Assembly: GCA_025677825.1 (NCBI GenBank)
Contig: JAIXMO010000023.1
Coordinates: 124,001 to 188,000, forward strand
Direction: 5' to 3'
Length of the DNA: 64,000 nt
DNA from: Helicostylum pulchrum
Lineage: Eukaryota; Mucoromycota; Mucoromycetes; Mucorales; Mucoraceae
Shown here piece by piece: positions 11,301 to 23,660 of the stretch (positions within the stretch are counted from its first letter, which is position 1; every line of letters begins with the position of its first letter). The notes below the pieces were generated by a model. That model worked only from the letters and a program-made list of their open reading frames with translations, made no database searches and was not told the origin of the DNA. The position numbers and the translations under genes were made by a program.

Positions 11301-14300
11301 TCAACCAGCTCCCATTCAAGAATCTACGTTTGAGTTGATGGTTAAAGTGATAAAGGATACGAAACTGGAAAAGAATTCGCCAAAGAGAGCAGCTGTACTG
11401 GTTAATGTGGTAGTAGCTTTATTAGGCGCGTTTAAAAACATCATGGTGTTATCAAAGAAGAGAAAAGGCGAAGGTATCTCGTTTAGTCCTCGTGCTACGC
11501 AACTAGTTCAAGAAATTTTAATGGAAGTTGTTATTCATCCTGATCCTTATTTAAGAAATGCAGCTAGCGAGACTATTGGTAGATTGACATCAATTGTAGG
11601 CGGATCGTTTGTCGCAGCGCAAATGCAACTTTTAGTGGATTTGGTGGTTTCTAATCGAGATCCTGATGTTCGTGCAGGCTGTGCTTTGGCTATTGGACAT
11701 ATCTATAGTAATGTAGGCGGAATGGCTGCTGCTGCTCATTTAAAGACTATTGTGGGTATTTTACTTTCGCTTAGTAGTGATCCACACCCCGTAGTTCATG
11801 CTTGGGCTCTGGAAGCAATGGCAATGACAGTCAGTGCAGCCGGTTTAATGTTTTCAGGCTATGTCAATAGTACTTTAGGTATGGTAGCTAAACTTTATTT
11901 AAGTGAAACACATGAACCTGGTAGCGGATCCATTGCTGTCACCAATGCTGGTATGTCTGTTGGATTTACTGCTTATCAAGAATTTGGCCGTATCGTTTAC
12001 GAATTGATTGGTACGTTGGGACCTGAACTTCAAGCATCGTCTAAAGTAAGAGAGTTGTGTCTTAATATGGTGGAAGAACTCAAGTTGGAACCGGACGAAC
12101 GAGTCAATGTAGAAGCCATTCGATGTATTCAACACTTTTTAATGTTTGCACCAAAGTATTTGGATACGCGTGAGTTGGTACCTTACTTGCAAAATCAAAT
12201 CTCTAGTCTTCATTTACCTTTAAAGAAGGCAGCTGTTACCTGTTTATATCAATTGGTTCAACGTGATTCAGAATTGGTGTTCAAAGCAGCTCAGCCTGGT
12301 TTAGATACAGAATTGTTTAAGATGTTGGATACAGATCCTCAATTATCTGATGTTAAAAATGTGATTCGAAGTTGGTTACAGGAGACGGCTGTTGCTGAAC
12401 CATCGGTTTGGGTAAATATTACAAAGAGGATTGTAACGGGCTCAAGTGGTGGAAATTTAGCAAGTGATACGGTGAAATCAGAACCTATCTCTCGTCAACG
12501 TTCTGGTGGTGGTGATAATGATGATGATGATTTTGGAGACGATGATGCTGATGGCTTTGTAGATGAAGATAATATCGATATTACAACTACTGTAGCTGAT
12601 GCGTCAGGTATGTCATCCAAACTCTCGGTGAATGTCGAAATTCCTCCTCGTTGGCGTACACAATTATTTGCACTTCAATGTCTTCAACAAACGATTGAAC
12701 TTGTATCGGCTAGTGGTATTCGCGAGCACTTTGATCTGATTTCCGCGCGTAGACGCAGACAACAAGCTGGTTTAGGTGATTTCTTGGTGTTCCGCGTTCC
12801 TGATTTGATTCGTTTATCGTTTACAGCAGCTACTGCTCATGTCAATGAATTAAGATTGGCAGGTATCAACTTGTTAAAAACGATTATTGAGAAATTTGCT
12901 ACGACGTTAGATGCCGATTTAGAAGGTATGTTACTGCTGGAACAATACTCTGCTCAGATTGGTGCAGCTCTTACTCCTGCGTTTGGTGCTGATTCATCGT
13001 CTGAAATTGTTTCTGCGGCTGTTCGTGTATGTGCTATTTATGTCGGTAGTGGTATCGTCAAGGACCTGTATCAGTTAGGACGTGTTTTAAAGCTTTTGAT
13101 ATCTGCATTGGATCGATGTAAGGGTGAATCGAAATTGACTGGTGTTGGTGAAGTCAAAGATTTAAGTCCTCATGCCTCTGTTATGGTCAAACTATCTGTA
13201 TTGAATGCGTGGGCTGAACTTCAAGTAGCTAGTCAAAAACAGAGTTATTTAAAACAAGTACTTCAACCCAACTTGGCAGTTTTAAGTCCCATGTGGTTAC
13301 GTGCTCTTCAAGATTATGCTCGTATTCGATTAGAATCTGATATTGTGGCTTTAGCCAGTCGTACTACGGATCGTATTCAGGCTTCTTCTAATAGTGGTAT
13401 TGATTCCATGTACTCGGCTGCTACCAAGGATGTTGTGTTACCTTACTATCGTCGTTCTTGGTTGAAGATTATGGAAGCTGTAGCTACATTAATTGAAATC
13501 AAGGCCCCCTCAATGATTGAAGCTATCAATAGTAACCCTGATTCGCAAATGTCAGAAGACCATCCTTCCAACTTGTTCTATATCTTGTTAGGGTTATGCA
13601 TTGAAAGTCTTTCGCGTATATCTAGTTCCAGTAGTAACAAGTATGATAGCTCTACTATACCTATCTGTCTTCGAGCACTTCGTACGTTTGTCCAACCTTC
13701 ACTTGCTGGAAACCAATTTGTCCCTAAAGCTGTGTTTTTGGAATTAATGAATGTATTTGATCGATTGATTCAAACTGAAGGTTATCGTATTCAGTTAATT
13801 ATTATAGAAATTATTCAACGACTTATTCAGTGTTACGGCTCCCATTACCTCTGCGATGATCTTGAGGGAGAAGGAGACTACCATATGATGGATGCGACAT
13901 TAGACCCTGAAGCCTTCCCAGCTACAGCAAAGCTGTATTACCTGTTGCGACTTTTAACCAACGTGTTCTTACAGAATGTTCCCAAGTTAAAAAGCAAACG
14001 TGCTTCGTCTCGTAGATCTACGCAAAGTTCCAAAGAAAATCTAGTGCTTTTGTTAGGTCCCTCGCTAGATACACTTGCTTTATTGGTTGGGATTACACCT
14101 AAAAGTTATAAGGTGGATCTGTTGGCGATTTGCTTTTATGTGTTCTCGGAGATCTTGACAGAGAATCAGTTTGAAGTTACGTTGGCTCCTCGTGTTCTTG
14201 TTTCACTTAAGACTGTATTCCATAACTTTGAATCGGATCTTTCTCCTGACGAGTTGAATTCTTTGGCTAGAATTACGTGCGCTATAATTCATACATTGTT

Positions 14301-15238
14301 AGATGATTTCTTTGCGTAAGTATACATGTATTTTAATTATATTTTATATATAGCTGAACTTCTCCCATCCCCTTTTTTTTATTATTAGTAGTACTGAAGG
14401 AAAAGAAAAATTGTCTGTAGCTTCTCAAAAAAATAGACTGTTGGCTATCGTACTAATTATGACAGGGTGTCCTCAAGCTACGCTCAGAGATGGAGAAGGA
14501 AGATCTGTGTTTGTGGAAGCTCTCAAGAAGTCGCTTGCTTCAGATAATGTAGAGGTAAAATACCTTGCAAAAAAAATATATGTGCACTGTCTTACTCTTA
14601 TACATATGTAGTTGTCTGTAACTGCTCATCAATGCCTTCGTAATTTTATTAGCCTTCCCGAGAAGAAGAGTGTGGTTCCAGCTTTAGCTGAATTAGGACA
14701 AGCAATCATAAATGCCACGCTGCCATTTATTATTGCTCGCATACTCTCGTTTAAGGAAAATAAGAACAATACAAACGAAATCGAGTTAGCGTCGTATAAT
14801 GAAGATATAAAGACTTTACTTGCGCTTTTAAATGGAGTTCAAGAGGAACAAAGTAAGTTTATACAATTGTATATATTTATATGTATGTCTAACTTGTTGT
14901 ATTTTATAGAACCACTGGTATTGAGTATTATTTTACCTACACTGACAAGTGTTTTGGATGACTTGCCTTATAATGGAAATGAAACCAAAGTACATGAAGC
15001 AACACTTGCACATTTATTATCTCTAGCTACATTAATACCTTCTGTGTTCCGAGATACAGTAGCTAAACTACCAAACCATGTTCGAATCAAATTAGAATCT
15101 GCTTTGCGTTATAGTATCTTGGCTAGCCAAGAACAACAACAGAAGCAACAACAAAAAGAACAACAACGTAAGGCTGCGTATGAAGATAGTAAGCAACCTA
15201 CTATTGCTTTGAAAATGAACTTTAGTAATTTTGGATAA
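8328..15238 (+). CDS. LAA1: LAA1/HEATR5-family HEAT-repeat trafficking protein
   Basis: Ten exons (8328-8519, 8560-8774, 8833-8881, 8947-9006, 9091-9225, 9291-9992, 10063-14315, 14389-14554, 14612-14852, 14910-15238) join in frame to 2113 aa, close to yeast Laa1 and human HEATR5B (each about 2000 aa). Most of the protein is alpha-helical HEAT repeat. Family landmarks are LQWLAQVEREIK near the N-terminus, AVVHAWALEAM-like repeats in the middle, a block near FRVPDLIRLSFTAATAHVNE, and a C-terminus ending IALKMNFSNFG. Laa1 works with the AP-1 clathrin adaptor in trafficking between the trans-Golgi and endosomes. An acidic Asp/Gly linker (about residues 820-845) and a Gln/Lys-rich stretch near the end are lineage features. 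The ATG at 8328 follows a T-rich leader and is the first in frame. The defective transposon sits about 400 bp upstream. Confidence 0.9.
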
Positions 15239-17091
15239 AACAGCTGTGATTTTTTTTTTTATTGTTTACTATACACCCTTTTAATATGTTATATATATGA
15301 ATTTTTCTTTTTTTCTTTTAACTATCCTAATACACTTTCTATTTTTTTTACCTATATGTTTTTACTCTTTTATAAGGTTTTTTTTGGGTCATAAAAGCTT
15401 AAAATAACTATTTGTCCCCTCAAAACCGTTTTAGGTAATTATAGTTATCGCTTTATATATCGACCTATATTTGCTTTCCACTGTTCGTACAAAAAAAAAG
15501 CTTTTGAAACGTGGTTTTTTTCTCCCTTTTGTCAATTGATTTTCCTTAAACAGTTGCATGCCTTTATATATATCATTAACGCAAATAAACAATGTGTGAT
15601 GTCGATAGGCTAGAGACTCTTTTATTTTAAAAAGAAATTATGAAAAAGGGTTCTCCGGCACATCGATTCTTATTATGGTAATAACTAGGGTACTAACTAG
15701 TAAAGTTCAAAATTGTACGTAATCCGCAGTTTTAAACCAGTAGCACCAACGATCAAAAAGTTGTTTTTTTTCTAAAGGAAAAAAATAAATGTTACACACG
15801 ACGCGAAAAAAAGTACTCGACCACGTGTTTATATATAAAGATACATTTCTTTATTTCTATAGTTTTTTTTTTTTTTTTTTTTTTTGTTTTGGTACATGCA
15901 GGTAATATAATTCCGGGTCGTTTAAGATGTATGTAATTGCATATGCGTGCACATATTTCCCGCACAGGGTCCTATCGTAACCCATTTTCTTAATGTTATT
16001 TTTTTTTTGGATGTTGTAATGATGGTTTTGAGGAAAATAGGATGTATATGAATAAATTCTAAGAATCGCGAATACATACAGGTGTATTTTTGATAAATTC
16101 ATCATCTGACAGTTACTGAATATGACGTTTTGTTGATCCTCTTTTTTTTTGATTTTCAAACGAGTTTATCTAAAAAATATAAACAAAAAAGTGCTGTATC
16201 TATAAGGATCAATCTGTAGCATAATGTTATATTTGGTCTTAAAGTGTTAAATTATGTAATGAGAATTAGTAAGTCTTTGTCACTTTCATTAAGAAGAGAC
16301 GCCTAAAATAAGATTGAGGAGAAATATATCATTATTACGGTTAAGTCCAACTAGGCCATAAAACACCTTTTGTGTGCGTGCGTTTTTTTTTTTTTTTTTT
16401 TTTTTTCGTGAGAAAAGAAAGTTTTCACTCAAGTCCTTCCTTGCCACAACACATACGAAACCCCCCCCCCCCACGATATATATCGAAAGAACAAGATTAC
16501 TTTATTCTGTACTGAAATTATCGTAAGTTATACACCTGACTTACCGAATCAGGTTGATGTACCAACATCAAAACTGTGTTCGTGGCTAAGTTTTCCTAAA
16601 GGACTTGCTTCCCGAACTTAACGGCTTATAGAGATGCTGGTACGCCTTTTTCTTTTTTTCTTTTTTTCGTTCTGGAGTGGTTTGGGTACTAGTTTAATGG
16701 ATTTAAGACTTTTGGGGTTTCTTCTGGAGTAAAAAAAAAAAAGAAGAAGTGGTAGATCATTTGTTCACCCTCAACTTGGTAACACAAGTATAGTATATAT
16801 AAAAAGCCTGTATTGTATTATCAAACATGGAGTTTATGAATTTCTCTTTCAAGAATGTCTTTTTGTCGTAAAATGAATACGCACTGAAAAAAAAAAGTAA
16901 TAAAACAGAAACTTGTTTTTAAAATAGTAATTATAGCGATAAGTAAATATACACATAAAAAAAAAAGAGAGGATAGGTTACGCCAATGTACTATTCTTAA
17001 ATAAGAATCGTTTCCTATTTTTTCCTACTTTTTATTTTTTTCTCTTTTCTTCCTTTTTTAAACTGTTTTTTTTTTACACTTTTTTTTTGTT
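15239..17091. other. Intergenic, low complexity, with a structured element
   Basis: Between the LAA1 stop and the next plus-strand start there is mainly A/T-rich DNA with T runs at 15862-15885 and 16383-16406 and a run of 14 C at 16460-16473. Open frames across these runs have homopolymer-driven composition and are not genes. The only notable part is the structured element at 16534-16650, listed separately. Confidence 0.6.
16534..16650 (+). ncRNA. Candidate structured ncRNA of unknown class
   Basis: Two stem regions lie side by side. ACCTGA at 16534-16539 pairs with TCAGGT at 16549-16554. Then GTACCAACATC at 16559-16569 pairs with GATGCTGGTAC at 16633-16643 (ten pairs, one A-C mismatch), enclosing about 63 nt. 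Inside, GTTCG pairs with CGAAC, and AAGT..CC TAAA GGACTT forms a small hairpin. A T-rich tract (CCTTTTTCTTTTTTTC) follows immediately, as expected for RNA polymerase III termination on the plus strand. The element is less A/T-biased than its flanks. It does not fit tRNA (no T-arm), 5S rRNA, U6 or SRP RNA as I know them. No transcription evidence is visible, so this is a structural candidate only. Confidence 0.3.
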
Positions 17092-18803
17092 ATGGGAGAA
17101 AGAATAAACTGGAGCAACGAATTCCAAAAAATGGGTCTTGATGATACAGGCATAGGAATTTCTCGAGCTGTAAATAACTTTTATTTTAAAATAAAATAAA
17201 ATAAAATAAACCAACATATTATATATTTATTTAGTCTTCTGGACATGAGTACAACTTTCAACACAGTCTCGATCAACCAGAGGGAAAGAGCAATGACTAC
17301 AGCGATTACGACCCTGCTGTAACACTTCGTTACCGAGACTCAGTTAGTTCAAGTGCATCCTCGCTATCTCGAAACTCGACTATATCGTCCACCGATACTC
17401 GGTATTTCAGCACCATGGGATCTCCCAACGGACCACAGCCTCCAACGATCAATATGAATACGTGGAACCATAGTAATGCACCTTCGCCTTTAAGCATACC
17501 TGCGCATCGAATCGAGAGACCTAATAATCTGTCGCCAGTACATCATCAATTCCCTCATATACCCTTTGCTGAACGACCACAACAACAAGTATCGATTGTT
17601 GAACCCACAGGTTGTTTTGTACCTATTAGATCATTACCGTTTATTCAAAAGAGTAATATCACTAAACATCATTATGTTATTCCATCTTTTGCTATGGTAA
17701 TATATATAAAAACATATTTTTTTCTGTATGTGTATCTAATTTTTTTTTTTTTTATAAAAAAAGGCGGGTGAAAGTCAAGCAGAAGTAATGAAGTTATTAT
17801 TTAGCGAAACAGATGCCACAGCGTTCAAGGTAAAAAAAAACAATGAATATTTTGATTTATATTTTCTTACTTATACATGTAACATGTACAGCCAAAAGAA
17901 GAACATGAAAGAACGATTCCTTGGACCATTGATGAAAACTCTTCTCTTGTGACATTATCTCAGTATACAAGTTTAGGACAAGAGACACCCGTAACTCGAA
18001 ATTACCTAATAGGCTTAGGCCAAAGATTAGGAATCACGACTATTATCGTTGTTGTTTCTATTGAAGTCATGTGCGTTTATCAAAAAAAAAAATAACACTA
18101 TAGGATTTTTATTTACTTTTTTTTTAGTGGTACTGTTTACCCATTACTAGATAACTTGATAAAATCTATGGAATTAGATACAAACGATTCACAAGAACAA
18201 GAACAACAACAACCTAGTTGGTGGAGCCGAGTGGTTCTTGTCATTAATCAGCAACACGGAGTCAGTGACCAAACAGCTTATAACCAACGCCGAAGCATTC
18301 TTGTAGATGAAATGCCTCGGATTCAAGAACGATACGGTCTTTCGAACCCGCTTTCGATTTTATTTCTTAGTACCCAAGTCTTTGATAGATTACAGAGTAC
18401 GAATCAAGGTGGACATTATAAATCTTGCTGCCAAAGGATCTTGTGGCAGATGATGGAGAAACATATGCTGAGTGGTCGATGGTGTAGTGAATTAGTTGGG
18501 TTACATACTAGAGTACCACCCAATACTAGTTTAATTAATATATTAAATGAAGACGATGAAACAAGTTCTAGTAGTGACGATGCTATATTTAAAACGGTGA
18601 TTGATTTTGTTGATGGTAAAAAGAAAAAGTTGGTGAAGAAGAAGAAGACGATTGTACAACAGCAGGAAACTATTGTTAATAACAATCATTTAATGCCGGC
18701 GACACCATTACAGAGAAGGTCTACTCGACGTCAGTTTCAAAAACTTCATTGTCATGATGGAGACGATGGTATGTCACTTCCTACTATTACTAGACATGTG
18801 TAG
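17092..18803 (+). CDS. Uncharacterised 486-aa protein
   Basis: Five exons (17092-17169, 17235-17696, 17764-17829, 17892-18070, 18128-18803) join in frame. The N-terminal third is Ser/Pro/Asn-rich and looks disordered. A globular middle follows, including SFAMAGESQAEVMKLLFSET, the hydrophobic strand GLGQRLGITTIIVVVSIEVI, and WWSRVVLVINQQHGVSDQT. Further on come NPLSILFLSTQVFDRLQ and CCQRILWQMMEKHMLSGRW. The C-terminus is polar with a Lys-rich patch and a Gln/Asn region. The alternating strands and helices suggest a compact alpha/beta domain, but no nucleotide-binding P-loop or catalytic motif is evident. I do not recognise the family and assign no function. The ATG at 17092 is the first in frame and is followed directly by coding sequence. 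Confidence 0.75.
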
Positions 18804-19165
18804 ATTTCGCTGTAATTATTTTTATTCCTTACATTATTATTTATTTTATACTATATATCCCATCTTCTTTTTTTAAAAAATATAATAATAAAAAAATGCT
18901 TTCTTTTTTTTTTTTTTTACTTGCTTTTTTTAAATAGGATGAATTGCTTGCAGAAATATATGATATGCTTTTCATCCCTGAAACTATAATAATGAGGCAC
19001 AGCAAAAATAATGTGATACTCAAATTAACCAAAAGGAAAACTCATGTTACATTGAAACCAAGGATAGGGAAGGAATAGGCTTAGCTTCCTTTTTGTTTGT
19101 TTTTTATATATACAAAAAAAAAAAGAGATACATTTAATATAAAGCATAAAAAAAACTTAATATAT
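18804..19165. other. Convergent 3' intergenic spacer
   Basis: This 362-bp spacer separates the stop codons of two convergent genes. It is A/T-rich with T and A runs that could serve as polyadenylation signals for both. No gene is visible in it. Confidence 0.6.
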
Positions 19166-21782
19166 TTACATACCGTTATTAATATCAGGGTTAGAAGTAG
19201 TAGCAGTAATGTTAGTAGTAGGTGCAGCAGCAGTAGTAGTAGTATTAGTGGTAGCAATAGTTGGAATAGTAGATGGAAACATCAAAGGTTGACTATATCC
19301 TTCAGGTAACTGAAAAAGATTTGTCGACGATAAATCATTCACTCTTGCATTAAAATTAAAATCAAATTCAGATGAATTACCACCTATCAATGCAGAATTA
19401 TAAAAGGAAGCATCCCAGTTACCAGCTCCAATCGAAGTCGTTTGTTGTTGAAACTGTAATTGCTGCTGTAATAATTGCTGTTGCAATTGACGTTGTAACA
19501 TTTCTTGTTGTTGTTGTTGCTGTTGTTGCTGTTGTTGTTGTTGTTGTTGTTGGTGCATTTCTTGTTGTGGGTTGGGTTGAGGCGTCGTCTTTCGTGACAT
19601 CACGTTGCTGTGGATAGCGTACAGGTCACGAATCATGAAATATAATTTATCAGCCATGGCCCAATATTCTCTAGCAGCTAATAGAAGTCGAAAGTAAGCA
19701 CCAAGTGCTTGTTTGGCCTTTTGTGCTTCTTCGGCGTGAGGCGAGAAGGAGGTGCTGACGACAACTGTAGCGACTGTGTAGGTGAGGTACGTAAGGAAGG
19801 GTTGCATTAATTCCACTTTGGTCCCAATTTCGTTGATTGAAATGGTGACATTGTCCACTGCTGCCATACATTTATCTACGCTTTTGCGAACAAATTCTTT
19901 GAGTTCGGGGTTAACGATATCGCTATCTAGAGTGTCTGCTAAAACAAGAGAGGGTCGATGAAGTAGTACTCTTAGCGTATTGTGTAATATATGCAACTGT
20001 AAAGAAATATTTATGAGTTTTTTTTTTTTAATCTGTATACTTTTTTTCTTTTTTCTTTTACCATGATAAATTGTTGTTTATCGCGAGCATAAATACTTTC
20101 TTTATACGATTCGAAATTTGCAGGCGTGTTTTTTAAATGCATCGGTAATTGTTCATGTAAACCTTCAATGTCTTTATCCAATTGAGAGAACTCAGAGTCT
20201 GGATGATACGGAGGCAGAGTATTGGAGGTAGTTTTTCCTTTTTTGTTTACATAAGTTGTGACCTTACCAAGCAAACTGGTAGCACGTATCTGATAAGCAA
20301 ACCAATTTAAAGGTGGGCGTCTACTACCGAGTTGCGGTGAACTTAACGATGTTGCGTTGGCTAAGGAAAGTGGACCTAACAGTTGACTATCACGTAACCC
20401 ATTGACGTTTAATAAAACGTATCGACTGTTATCTAAAGTTTCTGTATAATATTGATCTAAATTAGATCGATCCCTCATGGCTGGTAAAAACGCAGTACAA
20501 AAGCTATCTTGGAAACTGGCGGGTTTTCCTGTCGCAGCACTTGAAAACCTAAGTTATTAAATGGTAAGTATAAAAAAAAACTTTTGATAAAATCGAAACC
20601 CCTCCTTCTTACTTGTCTATCGTAAAGATGGTCCAGAATAATCGACGATTCGTTTCTTGTGTTATCAAGTGTTCAACTGAATTATTGTCGGTTTCATCTT
20701 CAGGGTCTTCATGTAAACCTAATTCCATTGCCATTCTCGCTGCCATACCACCATACATCCAGCTCCTATAATTGTAATTTTTTTTTTTTTTAGTTTGAAA
20801 CAGATACACATACTAGTCAGTTTTATTATTACCTGGGACCTCTTCCACAACCGTATTCATGAAGTGTCAATAAAGTAAGTGCTTGTAAATTGGATATATT
20901 TGGTTCGTCCATTGCCTTAATAAGCATGGATCTTGCTTTTTCCGCATACTTTTCACCGGATCTCCAAGCAGGATTTTCTTTTATACCGGGTCTGTCAGAG
21001 AATCTGTTATCGTGTTGAGAATACAACGTAGAAGAAATATTATATATATTTTTAAAATGTACCTTGCACAAGCGCCAAATAAAGAAAACAATAAGAAATC
21101 GGGGCATTTCCTTTCTTTTATATCATTGCGCAAAGTACGTTCATCGAAAATGGGTAAAGCAGTAAATAAATACTTGAAATAGAGATCAATGATATGTTCA
21201 GTCATGTCGACGGAAGGTAATAAATCGTTGGTAGTATCTGGTCTTTGCAGTAGATGATGAGTCAGCACATGAGCTGGTGGTGAAGGGAAGTTGGAGGATA
21301 GGCTAGAGTAAGACGTAGGTGAGGCGCAATCATGATTGTTGTTATCTTCACTAGCTCGTTTTACTACAGGTACGAATGAATCCGCGGTTGGTGGTGCTAG
21401 TATGTTTTCTTCAATATCTTCATCGGTATCTTCGGTAGTAGTAGTAGTAGTAGTAGTAGCTTTTGAATTGGGTGATAATAATATCTTTTCCATTTTTGCG
21501 AGTCTTTGTTCAAGTATTTCAATATAACCTTGACGAGGACCGCGTTTTTTACTGTTGGTGCTGTATGTACATTCACTATTTAACCTAGTGCAATTGCCAC
21601 ATGTCGGTTTACCACCATCACATCTTATCTACAATAGTGTTACTGACTTTTTGGTTTTCTTTTTTTTTTTTACTGCGGAACAATAAATAAAATAAAAAGT
21701 TTTGTACCTTTTTTCTTCTACATAGTTCACAAGCCTGCGTTAAACGTTTACGCTTATTATCCAAGTCCCTAGTAGAAGACAT
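19166..21782 (-). CDS. Zn(II)2Cys6 fungal-specific transcription factor
   Basis: Six exons (21708-21782, 21063-21628, 20833-20991, 20613-20765, 20062-20548, 19166-19996) give 756 aa. The binuclear zinc cluster is complete: Cys18, Cys21, Cys28, Cys35, Cys38 and Cys45 (CELCRRKKIRC, then CGNC and C). A linker GPRQGYIEILEQRLAKME follows and probably forms a dimerising coiled coil. The middle holds the fungal-specific factor domain, with FGACAR, HEYGCGRGPRSWMYGGMAAR, RRLFWTIFTIDK and FSSAATGKPAS. The C-terminal part has a tract of more than 15 Gln and a Thr/Asn-rich tail, likely for activation. Such proteins bind CGG-type half sites in the nucleus and regulate metabolism or development; the target here cannot be inferred. 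An intron splits the zinc cluster after residue 25. Confidence 0.9.
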
Positions 21783-21929
21783 GTTTAAATATAAAGAAAA
21801 AGCACAAAACAGAAAAAAAGAGAGAAAAAAGGAAGAAAAAATAAATAAGACTCAAAATATATACACACAAAATATAACAGTCCTTTAAAGAGAAAAGAGT
21901 CGCTATGTAAATAAAGGAACTCACCATTT

Positions 21930-23500
21930 CTATGATTTTATTGTTATTTTAAAGTTGAGTAGTAGTTTATCAATTTCCAATTGTTGTTCATCTTGTATCG
22001 TATATTCCCTGTCCAAGTTATTTAAGCCGTGAATTAAACCTCGACTGCATACAAAATTATGCAGAACCAAAAGTTTAATACTTGTTAAGGAAGCAACGAA
22101 AACGGCCAATGCGCGTTCTATATCCGGTATTGCGCGACGAGGATTTAGATTAGAGTTTCTCTTTATGATGGAACTTGGTGATTCTCTATTACCCGACCAG
22201 CCCGTAAAATAGACAGAGATCAAGTTTGGAGCACACGGTAATAAACACTTGATCCATACTTTTGACGTAAAAGAACTGACTCTATCCAAACTTAAACTTG
22301 TTAAATTTGTTAGACAGGATAACATGGTGTATTTTAACACCAGGATTTGCTCCAGTTTGAACCAGGTATCAATGATGACAATTGGCGGTAATTCTCTTTG
22401 CCAGTGACTGATGTTTTCGTGTCGTATCATGAAATTGGTCGCCTCTACTACATCTTGTGGTGTGATGATATCTTCTTCATCGTCGTACACGTTGATAAAC
22501 TCTAATGTTTGTAAACTGGTAGGTAATTTTTTAAGGTTTGGTACTGAGGTGAAATAAGTCAACTTTAAATTGCATTTCTTTACAAACTGTAACTTTAAAG
22601 TATTTAATTTCTTCATTCCAGAAAAATCTGGTAAACACTGAGGCTCGCTTCGATTGACAGGGATATTTCGGCAGTGAATACTAGTAACGTTTTTTATCCA
22701 GCGCGTAATGTATCCAATGTCACGTAGGCTGATGTGGTTTAAAAAGAGTGTTTCTAGTTGTGTGAAAGGTGATGTGTTTAATGCAATGTCGCGGGTGAGT
22801 TGTATACCGGTGTCTCGTTCGATTCTAAGTGTACGAATATGTTCAAATTGTTGGGTGGTGGTTAGGTTCGTCATGACTCGATTCATATCCTGTTGTGAGC
22901 AAATGATATCTCGCCACTAAAATAAAAAAAGGTTTAGCTTTTTTTTTACTGCTTTTTTGAAGTTTGTATACCATTTTACCAGAAAGGGTTGTTGGGCTAT
23001 CTTTCTCCAGTTACGACATACACTTGATAAAATACTTAATGTGGTTGTGTTTTTCAGTAGTTTGAATATAGTGACTAGACAATCGGCTGGTAGTTTATAG
23101 ACGGGTGGTTCGTCTCCAAATAGATTAAATATATCGCTTTCATTAGGTATCATTAGAACTGGTTTAGTGGTAGATTTTTTGGGTGGGTCGATATAAATGG
23201 TTATCTTCGATGGAAACTTTCTTTTTACTGGTATAAGTTCCTACATATTAAATTTTGTTAAAGGAGAGTGGCAAAAGGGAAATTGTAATTTTTTTTTTTT
23301 TTTTTTACGTCTGTAGTGGTGGTGGTGGTGGGTGGTTTTTTTCGACGAGTTTTAACTGTTGGTTTAGATTTAGGATCTGATAGAACAGGTTTATCCTTAT
23401 TCAATGATCGTGAAGGTTTTTTATTTACATTGACTTGTTGTAGTGGTAGGTTTTGTTGATTCACTTTTATCGATTGCAATGGTTTTCGTTTTGATTCCAT
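21930..23500 (-). CDS. F-box protein with leucine-rich C-terminal region
   Basis: Three exons (23309-23500, 22980-23240, 21930-22916) give 479 aa. Residues 1-90 are basic and Lys/Thr-rich. An F-box occupies about residues 112-151 (YKLPADCLVTIFKLL ... VCRNWRKIAQQPFL). The remainder consists of irregular leucine-rich repeats such as FEHIRTLRIERDTG, LETLFLNHISL, LNTLKLQFVKK and LTSLSLDRVSS. Family knowledge: the F-box docks on Skp1 within an SCF ubiquitin ligase and the repeats select the substrate. The substrate is unknown. It is divergent from CSE1 with only 160 bp between start codons, so the two probably share a promoter. Its stop lies 147 bp upstream of the Zn2Cys6 gene start on the same strand. 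Confidence 0.85.
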
Positions 23501-23660
23501 TTATATTTATGTGTTATAAGTAACGTCACAACGCGAGAAAAAGTGGAAAAGAGAGAGAAAGAAAAAATACGCGGACTAAGAAAAAAATATTTATAAGGTG
23601 ACGCGGTAAGTTTTTTTTTTTTTTCTTTCTTTTCTTTATTCTTCAATTGGACAAAATAGC
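23501..23660. promoter_or_regulatory. Compact bidirectional promoter (F-box / CSE1)
   Basis: Only 160 bp separate two divergent start codons. CGTCAC at 23524-23529 and its reverse complement GTGACG at 23598-23603 lie symmetrically within it, each next to a GCG-rich word. TGACG/CGTCA is the core of CRE/ATF-type bZIP sites, so a shared bZIP input is possible. A T-rich tract precedes the CSE1 start. Confidence 0.5.

Noticed and set aside
15857..16474. Minus-strand open frames of 61-100 codons
   Set aside because: They run through T/C homopolymers, are dominated by Lys, Phe and Gly runs, have no splice partners and overlap the structured element region.
16534..16650. tRNA, 5S rRNA or C/D snoRNA
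   Set aside because: No T-arm or D-arm consensus and no CCA-proximal fold. The sequence does not follow 5S conservation. A TGATG and a CTGA word occur but not in the order and spacing of C and D boxes.
19372..19617. Plus-strand frame rich in Val across the Gln tract
   Set aside because: It is antisense to the polyglutamine region of the Zn2Cys6 factor; CAA/CAG repeats read as Val/Leu/Cys on the other strand.
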